Assembly (NCBI GenBank): GCA_020725425.1
Contig: DYFA01000038.1
Coordinates: forward strand, 21,904-85,903
Length of the DNA stretch: 64,000 bases
Direction: 5' to 3'
DNA from: Aneurinibacillus sp.
GTDB taxonomy: Bacteria > Bacillota > UBA5301 > DYFA01
Part shown: piece after piece, positions 1 to 9,154 of the stretch
Numbering within the stretch: the stretch's first letter is position 1
Layout of the letters: every line of letters begins with the position of its first letter
Translations under genes and position numbers: made by a program
The notes under the pieces: model-generated
What the model saw: the letters and a program-made list of their open reading frames with translations, nothing else
Database searches by the model: none
Told to the model about the DNA's origin: nothing

Positions 1-1135
1 CGTAGATGCGCTGGGCGAGCACTCCGTTGAATCCGATCTGCACGGAGCATTTCTCGGGGTAGCGGCTGGCCAGCCCGCGGAACAGGTTCTCGTAACAGGG
101 ATCGCCGGTGCCGAGGGCGATGAACTGGAGGTCGTCCGTCAGGAGCTGGTCCATGGCCTCCCCGAGGATGTCCAGGCCTTTCTGGCCCACGAGGCGCGAG
201 ACGAACCCGATGACCGGCACGTCCCGCACCGGCAGCTCCATCTCCCGCTGGAGCTCCGTCTTGTTCTCCCTTTTCGCCCCGAGGTAGTCCTTGTCGTAGT
301 TGGCCACGAGGCGCGGATCGGTCCGCGGGTTGAATTCGTGGTAGTTCAGGCCGTTGACGATGCCGAAGAGATCCCTGCTCCTGGCCTGCAGCACCCCTTC
401 CAGCCGCTCCCCGTACTCTGGCGTCTGAATCTCCTCGGCGTAGGTCCGGCTGACAGTGTTGAGGACGTCGGCGTAGAGCAGGCCGGCTTTCATGAAGTTG
501 ACCTGGCCCCAGAACTCGAGCGCTCCCGGATGGAAGAACTCCTCACCCACCCCCAGCAGTTTGAGCGCCGACTTGTCGAAAATGCCCTGATACTGGAGGT
601 TGTGGATGGTGTAGACCGTGGCGATCTTCTGGTAGAACCCCGGGTTCAGCGGGGTGTATTTCACCTTGAGCAGGAAGGGGATAGGCCCGGTCTGCCAGTC
701 GTTGCAGTGGATGACGTCCGGCTGGAAGTTGAGCTTCGGAAGCATCTCCAGCACCGCCTTGCAGAAGAAGCTGAAGCGCTCGGCGTCGTCCCCGTAGGCG
801 TAGATCCCGTCCCGGTTGAAGTAGTGGTGGTTGTCGACGAAGTACACCGGGACGAGGGCATGAGCGTCGCCGAGCCTCGCCTCGAGAGAGGACTCCCGGA
901 TGATCGCCGTCTCCTGGCGGCGCCCCATGTCGAGGGGGAAGTCGGTGAGGTATTTGGCGTTGGCGACCCGCCGGTAGCGCGGCATCACCACGCGGACGTC
1001 GTTGGCCAGCTCGCCTTCGCCCAGGGTGGCCAGGGCTTTGGGGAGCGAGCCGGTGACATCAGCCAGTCCTCCCACCTTGGCGAAGGGGGCGACCTCGGAG
1101 GAGGCAATCAGGATGCGCAGGTTGCGGTCGAACAT
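1..1135 (-). CDS. glgA: glycogen synthase, GT5 family (partial, 3' end off window)
   Basis: Transfers glucose from a nucleotide sugar (ADP-glucose in most bacteria) to the non-reducing end of glycogen. Only the first 378 codons are present; the C-terminal part lies beyond the left edge. The N-terminus carries the hallmark KVGGLADV glucose-donor loop (about residues 20-27), followed by the conserved stretches DVIHCNDWQTG and TIHNLQYQG typical of GT5 starch/glycogen synthases. Translation starts at an ATG preceded by GGAGGG. It is the last visible gene of a minus-strand operon with galT, a GH57 branching enzyme and a DUF4912 protein, 13 bases after galT. The context supports glycogen rather than another glycosyltransferase role. 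Confidence 0.93.
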   Translation of the reverse strand, partial: MFDRNLRILIASSEVAPFAKVGGLADVTGSLPKALATLGEGELANDVRVVMPRYRRVANAKYLTDFPLDMGRRQETAIIRESSLEARLGDAHALVPVYFVDNHHYFNRDGIYAYGDDAERFSFFCKAVLEMLPKLNFQPDVIHCNDWQTGPIPFLLKVKYTPLNPGFYQKIATVYTIHNLQYQGIFDKSALKLLGVGEEFFHPGALEFWGQVNFMKAGLLYADVLNTVSRTYAEEIQTPEYGERLEGVLQARSRDLFGIVNGLNYHEFNPRTDPRLVANYDKDYLGAKRENKTELQREMELPVRDVPVIGFVSRLVGQKGLDILGEAMDQLLTDDLQFIALGTGDPCYENLFRGLASRYPEKCSVQIGFNGVLAQRIY

Positions 1136-1148
1136 TCTGGACCCTCCC

Positions 1149-2162
1149 TCAATGGATCTCGCTGAGTGAAACCTTCAGGAACTGCGCGGCGGTCTCCGGC
1201 GGGGTGGGGTTGATGTAGATCCCTGTTCCGAGTTCGAAACCGGCGAAAATGGTGAGGCGCGGGATGAGCTCCAGGTGCCAATGGTAGTACTCCCCCGCTT
1301 CGAGGTCCAACGGGGCGGTGTGCAGGATCAGGTTGAACGGCGGGTTCTCGAGTGACCCGAGAAACCGGGTGAAGGTCTCTTTGAGGAGGCTCGCCAGGAC
1401 CTCGATCTGCCGCTCGCTGAGGGCGTCGAAATCCGAGTGGTGCTGCCGGGGTAGAATCCAGAGCTCGAAGGGTGAGCGGGAGCTGTAGGGGCAGAAGGCC
1501 ACGAAGTCCTGGTTCTCACAGACCAGGCGTTCCCCGTCCAGGAACTCCCGCTTGATCAGGTTGCAGTAGATGCACTCGCCGGTCTCCTCGTAGTACCGGA
1601 GGGCGCCGTCCAGCTCCCGGGTGATGACCGGAGGGATCACCGGGGTGGCGACGAGCTGGAAGTGGGGGTGCTCCAGCGAGGCGCCGGCAGTGGCGCCGTG
1701 GTTCTTGAAGATCTGGATGTAGCGGAGGTTCTTGTCCCCGCGGAGGTCGGAGAACCGGTCCCGCAGCGCTTGCAGGATGGCCCGGGTCTGCTCGGCGGAG
1801 TGAGTGGCCAGGTCGGAGTCATGCTCGGGGGACTCGATGATCACCTCGTGGGCCCCATACCCTGCCTGCAAGTGGTAGAAGTCGTTTCCCAGGTTGACCC
1901 CGGCGGGATGTTCCTCGATGGCGAGCGCGGGGAACTTGTTGGGCACCACGCGCACAGTCCAGCCGGGCTCGTTCCGCCCGCCGGACGGCCGGTAAGCCAT
2001 GATCTCGGGAGGGGTCATCGCCTCGTGGCCGTAGCAGAAGGGACACGCCTCGGTACCTTTGCGCTGCTCCGCCGGCCGCTTGAAGTCGGACGGCCGCTTG
2101 GCCCGCTCGGTGGCGATGACCACCCAGGTTTCGGTGACGGGGTCCTGCCTCAGTTCAGGCAC
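1149..2162 (-). CDS. galT: galactose-1-phosphate uridylyltransferase family protein
   Basis: HIT-superfamily nucleotidyltransferase that exchanges hexose-1-phosphate and UMP through a uridylyl-histidine intermediate. The 337-residue protein starts PELRQDPVTETWVVIATERA, has a zinc-type CPFC pair (C40, C43), a second pair CIYC, and the active-site HPH triad followed by Gln (EHPHFQ). An open frame continues upstream, but the GTG at 2162 has a strong GAGGAGGA 6 bases before it and begins exactly at the family N-terminus. It sits 19 bases after the GH57 branching enzyme and 13 before glgA. In this glycogen operon it may feed hexose phosphate into nucleotide sugars rather than serve a Leloir pathway, since no galK or galE is seen. 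That role is inference. Confidence 0.9.
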   Translation of the reverse strand: MPELRQDPVTETWVVIATERAKRPSDFKRPAEQRKGTEACPFCYGHEAMTPPEIMAYRPSGGRNEPGWTVRVVPNKFPALAIEEHPAGVNLGNDFYHLQAGYGAHEVIIESPEHDSDLATHSAEQTRAILQALRDRFSDLRGDKNLRYIQIFKNHGATAGASLEHPHFQLVATPVIPPVITRELDGALRYYEETGECIYCNLIKREFLDGERLVCENQDFVAFCPYSSRSPFELWILPRQHHSDFDALSERQIEVLASLLKETFTRFLGSLENPPFNLILHTAPLDLEAGEYYHWHLELIPRLTIFAGFELGTGIYINPTPPETAAQFLKVSLSEIH

Positions 2163-2181
2163 TGGCTTTCCTCCTCTAACC

Positions 2182-3804
2182 CTACCCCGTCGGGGCCGCG
2201 GTGCGGCGGGCCGCCGCCGGGCAGGAGCGGAACGCGTCCAAGTCCAGGTCGGGAAAGAGGCTGTCTCGCCCTTCGAGCTCCGCGAGCCAGCCTTCATCGA
2301 GGCGGTTGCCGAGCAGGTCCTCGTACAGCCGGGTGAACCGGCCGACGTGATCCTTGAACCGGCGCACCGCATACGGGACGGTTGTTCCGGTCTTCATGAT
2401 GAACGCCCAGTCGGACGCCTGTGCCAGGAGCAGCTCCCGGGCAGCCTGGCGCAGGGCCCGCCGCTTTAGGCCGTCGGGGTTCGGAAAACGTTCGACCAGC
2501 TCCGTCATTCGTTCCGCCGCTTTGTGCAGGTGGCGGTAGAGCCAGTCGTTGGCCCCGTTGAGCCAGACTTCGTGATACCCTTTCCAGCCCCAGCTCGACT
2601 GGGCCGGCATGGCGACCTGGTTCCGGGGGTACTCGGCCAGGTAGTCGGAGAGGGTGACAGTCTTGACGGTGTCCTGGTCGTAGGCGATCTTCCGCAGGAG
2701 GAACTCGAGCCACTGCGGGCCCTCGAACCACCAGTGCCCGAAAAGTTCGGCGTCGTAGGGGGCCACGATGAGCGGCTTCCGGTCCATGACGCCGGCCAGA
2801 TACTCGACTTGTTTCTCCCGGTAGAACATGAAGTTCCCGGCGTGCAGGGCGGCCTTCTCCCGGGCCCGGTCCGGGTCGTAGGGCTCCTTGTGGTCGGTAC
2901 GGCCGGTGATGCGGTAGTATTTAAGTCCCGTAGGGATCCGCTGGCCTTCGGGGGTCAGGTAGGGCCGTAGGTAATCGAGTTCCAGGTCGAAGCCGATGTC
3001 CCGGTAGAAGTCCCGGTACTCGTAGTCCCCCGGGTAACCTTCGGTGGCCGACCAGACCTGCTTCGACGACTCGAGGTCCCGGCCGAAGGCGGCTACGCCG
3101 TGGGGGGTAAAGACCGGCGCGAAGTTGGCGTACCGGGGCCGGGGCGTGGCGAAGTAGAGGCCGTGGGCGTCCGTGATGAAATAACGGATGCCGCACTCGG
3201 CGAGGAAGGCGTCGTGGCCCGGCATGAAGGCGCACTCCGGCAGCCAGAACCCGGCCGGCGGCCGGCCGAAGTGGCGGCGGTGCTCGTCCACGCCGAGCTT
3301 GACCTGGGCCCGCACGGCCGGGGGGTTATAGTCGAGCAGCGGAAGATACCCGTGAGTGGCGGCGGAGGTGATGATTTCCAGCCGGCCGGCCCGCTCCAGC
3401 CGGGCGAAGCCCTCCACCAGGTTGCAGCGGTACACCTCGGTGAAGAGGTGGCGCGCCCGCTCGAACCAGTTCCGGTACATCACCGCAAGCCGCGCGAACT
3501 CGGGCTGCCAGCGGGTGCGCTCGACCTCCTTCCCGGCCAGCTCCAGGAGCGAGTCCAGGTGCCGGAGGTACCGCTCCGAGAGGAAGGCGTCAGAGAACAT
3601 GGCCAAGAGCGAAGGAGTCAGCCCCACGGTGAGCCGGAAGGGGACGTCGTCGGCCATGAGCCGCTCGAAGGTGTCCAGCAGCGGGAGGTAAGTCTCGGTC
3701 AGAGCCTCGAAGTACCAGTTCTCCTCAAGGAAGTACTCGTGCTCGGGGTGACGCACGTAAGGCAGGTGGGCGTGCAGCACGATGGCGAGGTATCCCTTGG
3801 CCAT
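2182..3804 (-). CDS. 1,4-alpha-glucan branching enzyme, GH57 family (with DUF1957-type C-terminus)
   Basis: Makes alpha-1,6 branches in glycogen by cutting and re-joining alpha-1,4 chains. The 540-residue protein opens with GH57 motif 1 (HAHLPYVRHPE, from residue 11). The likely nucleophile Glu190 is in FWLPEC, and the likely acid/base Asp351 is in the motif APYDAELFGHWW. Length and the helical C-terminal region fit the branching-enzyme subfamily rather than GH57 amylases. The ATG has GAGGAGGAG just upstream. It lies 17 bases after the DUF4912 gene and 19 bases before galT, which makes this an alternative glycogen operon that uses a GH57 enzyme in place of a GH13 GlgB (no GH13 enzyme occurs in the window). 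Family motifs make the call strong; activity is inferred from family. Confidence 0.9.
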   Translation of the reverse strand: MAKGYLAIVLHAHLPYVRHPEHEYFLEENWYFEALTETYLPLLDTFERLMADDVPFRLTVGLTPSLLAMFSDAFLSERYLRHLDSLLELAGKEVERTRWQPEFARLAVMYRNWFERARHLFTEVYRCNLVEGFARLERAGRLEIITSAATHGYLPLLDYNPPAVRAQVKLGVDEHRRHFGRPPAGFWLPECAFMPGHDAFLAECGIRYFITDAHGLYFATPRPRYANFAPVFTPHGVAAFGRDLESSKQVWSATEGYPGDYEYRDFYRDIGFDLELDYLRPYLTPEGQRIPTGLKYYRITGRTDHKEPYDPDRAREKAALHAGNFMFYREKQVEYLAGVMDRKPLIVAPYDAELFGHWWFEGPQWLEFLLRKIAYDQDTVKTVTLSDYLAEYPRNQVAMPAQSSWGWKGYHEVWLNGANDWLYRHLHKAAERMTELVERFPNPDGLKRRALRQAARELLLAQASDWAFIMKTGTTVPYAVRRFKDHVGRFTRLYEDLLGNRLDEGWLAELEGRDSLFPDLDLDAFRSCPAAARRTAAPTG

Positions 3805-3821
3805 TACTCCTCCTCCTCGCT

Positions 3822-4832
3822 TTACCGCGCTGCCGTCTCCCGGTGGAACCGGAGCGTCACGCCTTGTTCCTCTCCCGTGTGGGTCGACCGGGCGACGAAG
3901 GGCATCTCCAGGTCGCCGTCAGGGAAAGTCATCCGCAGAGTGAAGCTACCGTCGGGCCGAAGGGGCAGAGACTGCCCGCCGAGGGTGAGCGCCGCCCCCG
4001 GCTCGGTGCTCCCGTAGACGATGAGTTCGGCTCCGACGGTGAGCCAGAACGGCCGGCGGCCGGGGGCCACGCCGAAGGGGCTCATGAGGCTGGCGACGCC
4101 CGGTGAGCTCACCAGCTCGCGCAGACGCTTGGCCGCTGCCCGGACCAGCGCCTCGGAGCTTTCGCCCTGGTTCAGGCCGAGGGAGAGGCGATAGATCTCC
4201 TCCAGCGTCAGCCACTCGGCGTCGGTCAGAGAGGAGAAGCTGTCCGGGGGAGTCCGGACCACGTTGGACCGGGCGAGGACGATAAACCGCCCGTCAGGCA
4301 GGAACAGCCCCAGGTCGAGGCAGTAGTCACGCTCGGGGACACCGACGTTGATGTACCAGTTCCGGGCGTCGCCCACGCCGATGTCCCAGGATCGGTGGGC
4401 GTTGGTCCCGTCGAACAGGACTCCGGTCACATCGTAGACCCGGAGGGTGAGCCGCCCCTCCTCCCACACCTGGCAGCCCAGCTTCCGGCTGACCGCGCTC
4501 CGGAGGCCCTCACCGATCTCCCAGTAGGCGAAGATCCAATAGGGGTCGCGGGGCATCGCCACCACCCGGTCGTCCCCATACCCGGCTGGAACCTCATATG
4601 GATATACGTCCCGGTAGCCGGGACGAAGCCCGCCCCGGCGGGCGGGTGGCGGTGACGGCGGCTCGGTGCTGACCGGCGGAAGGGGGGGGAAGACTTGAGT
4701 GACTGGGCGCGGGGCGTGGCGGGCGGCCGGCGGGACGTAGGTCGGACGCCCGGAAGAAGTCGGCTCCTCCTCGGTAGAAAAGAAAACAGCCCTTGACTCG
4801 CGTCCCTTGTGGGGCTCCAGACGCTCAGGCAT
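3822..4832 (-). CDS. DUF4912-domain protein at the head of the glycogen operon
   Basis: The 336-residue protein has a Pro/Ser-rich, probably disordered N-terminal 75 residues. A DUF4912 domain follows, recognisable by RDPYWIFAYWEIG (about residues 95-107) and by the later stretch SWDIGVGDARNWYINVGVPE. The C-terminal third contains a second beta-rich segment with the pattern LIVYGSTEPGAALTLGGQSL, resembling a carbohydrate-binding or immunoglobulin-like fold. DUF4912 proteins are often encoded beside GH57 alpha-glucan genes; their biochemical role is not established. Here it is first in the operon, 17 bases before the branching enzyme, so a role in binding or presenting alpha-glucan is a reasonable inference. 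The ATG has GGAGGGTGAG before it. Confidence 0.8.
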   Translation of the reverse strand: MPERLEPHKGRESRAVFFSTEEEPTSSGRPTYVPPAARHAPRPVTQVFPPLPPVSTEPPSPPPARRGGLRPGYRDVYPYEVPAGYGDDRVVAMPRDPYWIFAYWEIGEGLRSAVSRKLGCQVWEEGRLTLRVYDVTGVLFDGTNAHRSWDIGVGDARNWYINVGVPERDYCLDLGLFLPDGRFIVLARSNVVRTPPDSFSSLTDAEWLTLEEIYRLSLGLNQGESSEALVRAAAKRLRELVSSPGVASLMSPFGVAPGRRPFWLTVGAELIVYGSTEPGAALTLGGQSLPLRPDGSFTLRMTFPDGDLEMPFVARSTHTGEEQGVTLRFHRETAAR

Positions 4833-4971
4833 AAAAAACTCACCCTCCGGTTACTGCCGGTCAGTCCCTAGTAATATGCCATGCACTGGAAAAGCGTATG
4901 CGCCGTTTGACAACCGACGTAGTAAAGGATTCCCGGCGGACCGGGGCGAAAATCCCGAGATGGGTGAGAAG

Positions 4972-6120
4972 ATGAAGGGAATCCTGGCCCGCCCGTTCCG
5001 CCTTCTCCTGGCGCTTGGCTTTTCTGCGGCCATTCTGGGTTCATTGCCGGTTCTGGCGGGAGGCCCCAGGCCGCTGCGGGGTCTGTGGGTCCCGCGGTGG
5101 GGCCTCACCGACCCCCAGTGGGTCGAGCGGATGGTGGATGACGCCGCCCGGGCCGGCTTTACCGCCCTCTTCGTCCAGGTCGACGGGCGCGGCGAGGCCT
5201 ATTACCGCTCCAGCATCCTGCCGCCCGCCGAGGGGCTCGGGGAATACGACCCTCTCGCCTCTGTCCTGGCTCTGGCCCGGCCTCGGGGTCTGGCGGTCCA
5301 CGCCTGGATCAACGCCTTCACTGTAGGGCTGCCGGGCCGCCGCCCCGCCTCCGCCGCCCATGTGGTCAACGCTCATCCGGAATGGATCACCTATGACGCT
5401 GCCGGCCAGTCGCTGCTGGCTTGGCCCGCAGAGCGCGCCCAACGGAACCTGCCGGGCTACTTCCTCGAACCCGGGTTGCCTGCCGTGGCGGATTTCGTGG
5501 CGGCGGTGGTGGGCGAGGTGGCGGAGCGGTATCCAGTGGACGGGATCCACCTCGACTACATCCGCTACCCAGGCCCGGACATGGGTTACCATCCGGCGGT
5601 GCGGGAGGAGTTCGCCGCCCGCCACGGGGCCGATCCCCTGACCCTCGAACCCTCGTCGCCCCTGCGCGCGGTGTGGGATGACTGGCGGCGCCAACAGGTG
5701 TCCAACGTGGTCCGGCGGGCGGCGGCAGTGGCCCGCCTCTCCCGGCCGGGGATCCTGGTTTCGGCCGCCGTCTTCCCGGATCTGAACGAGGCGGTCAAGC
5801 TGCGCTACCAGGACTGGCCCCGCTGGGTGCTCGAAGGGGACCTGGACTTCGTGACGCCGATGGCCTACTCCGCCTCCACGGCGGAGGTGGAGTCCCTCCT
5901 CCTGGCCGGGTGGCAGGCCGCCCCGCCCCAGGCGGTCTACCCGGGGCTCGGCGCCTACAAGTTCGGGAAGGACGCCGACGCCTTCGTCAACCAGGTGAAG
6001 GCGATCCTGGCGCACGGTCCTTCAGGGGTCATGGTTTACAGCTACCAGGCGCTGCAGGAGATGCCCGGCGTCCTCGGCTTGCTGGCGGCCGGCCCCTTTG
6101 CACCCGGGGGACAACCGTAG
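4972..6120 (+). CDS. GHL10-family (DUF187-like) putative secreted glycoside hydrolase
   Basis: A 382-residue protein with a cleavable signal peptide (Lys/Arg start, hydrophobic stretch at about residues 8-25, then Ala-Gly-Gly). The body matches the glycosyl-hydrolase-like GHL10 pattern: RGLWVPRWGLTDPQWVERMV, VQVDGRGEAYYRS, HAWINAF, DGIHLDYIRYPG and VTPMAYS. The Asp in HLDYIRYP is the conserved acidic residue of this TIM-barrel group. Substrate is unknown; relatives are suspected to act on envelope or capsular glycans. The ATG at 4972 follows GGTGAG and begins the signal peptide; further in-frame codons upstream reach 4807 but would bury it. It is transcribed divergently from the glycogen operon and stands alone. 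A related DUF4015 protein is found at 44617-46899. Confidence 0.85.
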   Translation: MKGILARPFRLLLALGFSAAILGSLPVLAGGPRPLRGLWVPRWGLTDPQWVERMVDDAARAGFTALFVQVDGRGEAYYRSSILPPAEGLGEYDPLASVLALARPRGLAVHAWINAFTVGLPGRRPASAAHVVNAHPEWITYDAAGQSLLAWPAERAQRNLPGYFLEPGLPAVADFVAAVVGEVAERYPVDGIHLDYIRYPGPDMGYHPAVREEFAARHGADPLTLEPSSPLRAVWDDWRRQQVSNVVRRAAAVARLSRPGILVSAAVFPDLNEAVKLRYQDWPRWVLEGDLDFVTPMAYSASTAEVESLLLAGWQAAPPQAVYPGLGAYKFGKDADAFVNQVKAILAHGPSGVMVYSYQALQEMPGVLGLLAAGPFAPGGQP

Positions 6121-6183
6121 CCGACATCGGGGGAACTTGACTAAAGCTCTGTTTTCCCACCGCACACTACCCCGGGGGTTCTT

Positions 6184-6924
6184 ATGCAGTTGATCGCCGA
6201 TTACCACACCCACAGCGTCCACAGCCACGGCACCGGGACAGTGGAGGAGAACGTCGCGGCGGCCCGGCGCCGCGGCCTCTGGGCGGTGGCCATCACCGAC
6301 CACGGGCCGGCCAACCTGTTCGGCCTCGGCATGAAGGCACCGGAGGTCCTGCTCTCCATCCAGAAGGAGATCCAACAGATCGAGGGGGAACGCCCCGACA
6401 TCCGGGTGCTGGCCGGGGTCGAGGCCAATATAGTGAGTGGGGACGGCGACCTCGATGTGCCCGACGACCTCCTGCGCGACCTGGACGTAGTGCTGGTGGG
6501 GCTTCACCCGATGGTCCGCTACCGGTCGGCGGCGGACGCCCTCCGGCTGGGGTTTTTGAATCTGGCCGGGCGGGCGAGCGAGGCGCTGTACCGGCGGGGG
6601 CGGGAGACCAACACCCGGGCCCTGGAGGAAGCCGTCACCCGCCACGAGGTGGACATCGTCTCCCACCCGGGGTTGCACCTCTCCATCGACACGGAGCGGC
6701 TCGCCGCCGCCTGTGCCGCGGTCGGGACGGCGCTGGAAATCAGCGCCGGCCATCGGTACATGACCCCGGAGTTCGTCCACGTCGCCCGGGCCGCTGGAGC
6801 AGTCTTCGCCATCAACTCCGATGCCCACCGCCCGGAGGACGTAGGGAACCTGGAACAGGGACTGGCGGTGGCCGAAGCGGCCGACCTGCCGGCTGCCCTG
6901 GTGCTCAACGCCCGCCACGGGTGA
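6184..6924 (+). CDS. PHP-domain phosphoesterase
   Basis: A 246-residue polymerase-and-histidinol-phosphatase (PHP) domain protein. Metal-binding motifs are visible: DYHTHSVHSHG at residues 6-16, ITDHG, GVEANI, SHPGLH and NSDAHRPED near the C-terminus. These fit the YcdX/histidinol-phosphatase-like group that binds a trinuclear metal cluster and cleaves phosphomonoesters. The substrate cannot be told from sequence. It lies 63 bases upstream of rapZ in the PHP-rapZ-yvcK-whiA order, an arrangement I have the impression is common in Firmicutes, so it probably belongs to the same transcription unit. No strong Shine-Dalgarno sequence is evident apart from GGGGG just before the ATG. Confidence 0.85.
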   Translation: MQLIADYHTHSVHSHGTGTVEENVAAARRRGLWAVAITDHGPANLFGLGMKAPEVLLSIQKEIQQIEGERPDIRVLAGVEANIVSGDGDLDVPDDLLRDLDVVLVGLHPMVRYRSAADALRLGFLNLAGRASEALYRRGRETNTRALEEAVTRHEVDIVSHPGLHLSIDTERLAAACAAVGTALEISAGHRYMTPEFVHVARAAGAVFAINSDAHRPEDVGNLEQGLAVAEAADLPAALVLNARHG

Positions 6925-6987
6925 GAGGATTCACCACCGGGGCGTGGAAGTCTTCCGGAGTGAGCGACACCGGTCGCAGGAGGAAGC

Positions 6988-7854
6988 ATGGACGACGGAT
7001 TCCGCTTTGTCATCATCACCGGCCTCTCCGGGGCGGGAAAGACCGAGGCCGTCCGTTCCTTCGAGGACATGGGCTATTTCTGCGTCGACAATCTGCCGCC
7101 CGCGCTCCTGCCGAAGTTCGTCGACCTCTGCGCCCAACCGGGAGGCAAGATCCGCAAAGTCGCCCTGGTCATCGACATCCGGGGCGGGGAGTTCTTTGAC
7201 GCCGTATCCGACGCCCTGGACCGCCTGGGGGAGATGGGCTTCACCTACGACGTCCTCTTCCTCGAGGCTTCCGACGAGGTGTTGATCCGCCGCTTCAAAG
7301 AGACCCGCCGCCGTCACCCCCTAGCCCTCACCGGCAGCCTCCAGGAGGGGATCACCGCCGAACGGGCGAGGCTGGAGACGCTGCGCTCCCGGGCCACCAA
7401 GATCGTCGACACCACCCACCTCTCCCCCCACGAGCTCAAGGAGAAGATCACCCAGGCCTTCGCCACCGACGGGGATATGACGGAGCTGAACATGCGGGTC
7501 CTGTCCTTCGGTTACCGGTTCGGCCTGCCGCTCGACGCCGATCTGGTCTTCGACGTCCGGTTCCTGCCCAACCCCCACTGGGTCGAGGAGCTGAGACCCC
7601 GCACGGGGCTCGAGGCCGAGGTGCGGGACTACGTCTTCAACTCACCGCTGACGCGGGAGTACCTCGACCGCTTGACCTCCTTCCTCGCCTTCATGTTGCC
7701 GGGCTTCGTCAAGGAGGGGAAGGCGCAACTGGTGGTCGCCGTCGGGTGCACCGGCGGGCGCCACCGCTCGGTGGTCATCGCGGAGGTGGTCGGGGCGTTC
7801 CTGCGCCAGCAGGGGTACCGGGTACAGGTGGAACACCGCGATGTGGCCAAGTGA
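6988..7854 (+). CDS. rapZ: RNase adapter / nucleotide-binding protein RapZ (YvcJ family)
   Basis: The 288-residue P-loop protein has Walker A GLSGAGKT at residues 12-19, the family signature FCVDNLPPALLPKF just after it, and the C-terminal domain signature VGCTGGRHRSV. In Gammaproteobacteria RapZ binds glucosamine-6-phosphate and steers RNase E to the GlmZ small RNA. In Bacillus the homologue YvcJ hydrolyses nucleotides and influences competence, so the role here is less clear. Start ATG is preceded by GCAGGAGGAAGC. The 3' end overlaps yvcK by 14 bases, which points to translational coupling inside the rapZ-yvcK-whiA unit. Confidence 0.95.
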   Translation: MDDGFRFVIITGLSGAGKTEAVRSFEDMGYFCVDNLPPALLPKFVDLCAQPGGKIRKVALVIDIRGGEFFDAVSDALDRLGEMGFTYDVLFLEASDEVLIRRFKETRRRHPLALTGSLQEGITAERARLETLRSRATKIVDTTHLSPHELKEKITQAFATDGDMTELNMRVLSFGYRFGLPLDADLVFDVRFLPNPHWVEELRPRTGLEAEVRDYVFNSPLTREYLDRLTSFLAFMLPGFVKEGKAQLVVAVGCTGGRHRSVVIAEVVGAFLRQQGYRVQVEHRDVAK

Positions 7855-9154
7855 CTTCCCGGGGCTCAAGTGGCTCTATCCGGGGATGCGGATCAAACGC
7901 TGGTTCTTCCTGGCAGTTATCGGCATGTTCCTGGTCTCCGCCGGACTCGCCGGGTGGCTCCCCGCCAGTCCCCGGTTTGCGGTCAGCCTCGTGCTGGTCG
8001 TCAGCGGGCTGGCTCTGGTGGCGGCGGGGCTGCGCCAGGTCGTCCGGTCCGTCGTGGAGGCGGTCCGCCCGGGGCAGGGGCCGGCCGATCTGGCCACTGC
8101 GGTCTACGCCCGCCGCCAGAAAGGGCGCGGCCCCCGGGTGGTCGGCATCGGGGGCGGCACCGGGATGGGCACCCTGCTCAGGGGGTTGAAGGAGCACACC
8201 GACAACCTGACCGCCATCGTCACCGTGGCCGACGACGGCGGAAGCTCGGGGAGACTCCGGGCCGAGATGGGGGTTTTGCCTCCGGGGGATGTCCGGATGT
8301 GCCTGGTGGCCCTCGCCGACACCGAGCCCCTCATGGAGCGGCTGTTCCAGTACCGGTTCCGGCAGGCCGGGGAGGGGCTGACCGGCCATAACTTCGGCAA
8401 CCTTTTCATTGCCGCCTTGACCGCGATCACCGGGGACTTCGAGGAGGCGATCAAGGAGTCGTCCAAGGTTTTGGCCGTTCGGGGACAGGTGTTGCCTTCC
8501 ACTCTGACCAACGTGGTGCTCCACGCGGAGTTGGCGGACGGGCGGGTGATCGCCGGGGAGTCCGAGATCGCCCGGGCCAGGGGGCGGGTACGCCGGGTGT
8601 TCCTGACACCTTCCGCTCCCCCGGCTCTCCCTGAGGCGCTGGCCGCGCTGGCCGCGGCGGAGGTGGTCGTCCTGGGCCCCGGATCGCTGTACACCAGCGT
8701 CCTGCCGAACCTGCTGGTCCACGGGATCGCCGAGGGGATCCGCCGCTCCCCGGCAGTCAAGGTTTACGTGTGCAACGTCATGACCCAGCCAGGAGAGACA
8801 GACGGCTACACAGTCTCCGACCACGTGCAGGCGATCCTGGACCACGCCGGCCCCGGCCTGATCGACTACGCGTTGGTCAATACCCTGCCGGTCCCCTCCA
8901 ACCTGCGCCGGAAGTACCAGGAGCAGGGGGCGGAGCCGGTAGTCTACGATCCCGAACGCCTGGCGGGGATGGGAGTGACGGCCGTGACCGGCAACCTGGC
9001 CAGCCTTACCGACCTGGTGCGCCACGACCCGGAGCGGCTCGCCCAAGCGATCCTGGCGCTCCTCGGCCCGAAGTGGAAGGGTTCCCGGCGGGGGAGACTA
9101 CGGGCCGGAGATGGAAGAGATGCCGGGCAAAAAGGGAAAGGACAGGAAGAGTGA
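7841..9154 (+). CDS. yvcK: gluconeogenesis factor YvcK/MgfK (CofD-like) with N-terminal membrane segments
   Basis: The 437-residue protein has two hydrophobic segments (about residues 20-40 and 45-65), then the CofD-like domain. The nucleotide-sugar-binding loop GIGGGTGMGTLLRGLKEHT and the motif VTVADDGGSSGRLRAEMG are both intact. YvcK binds UDP-sugars and in Bacillus is needed for growth on gluconeogenic carbon sources and for cell-wall homeostasis. The membrane anchor is absent from the shorter Bacillus form, but such extended forms are known in other Firmicutes. The start overlaps rapZ by 14 bases; the 3' end overlaps the BON reading frame by 44 bases. Just downstream are a lipoprotein gene and whiA. 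Confidence 0.93.
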   Translation: MWPSDFPGLKWLYPGMRIKRWFFLAVIGMFLVSAGLAGWLPASPRFAVSLVLVVSGLALVAAGLRQVVRSVVEAVRPGQGPADLATAVYARRQKGRGPRVVGIGGGTGMGTLLRGLKEHTDNLTAIVTVADDGGSSGRLRAEMGVLPPGDVRMCLVALADTEPLMERLFQYRFRQAGEGLTGHNFGNLFIAALTAITGDFEEAIKESSKVLAVRGQVLPSTLTNVVLHAELADGRVIAGESEIARARGRVRRVFLTPSAPPALPEALAALAAAEVVVLGPGSLYTSVLPNLLVHGIAEGIRRSPAVKVYVCNVMTQPGETDGYTVSDHVQAILDHAGPGLIDYALVNTLPVPSNLRRKYQEQGAEPVVYDPERLAGMGVTAVTGNLASLTDLVRHDPERLAQAILALLGPKWKGSRRGRLRAGDGRDAGQKGKGQEE

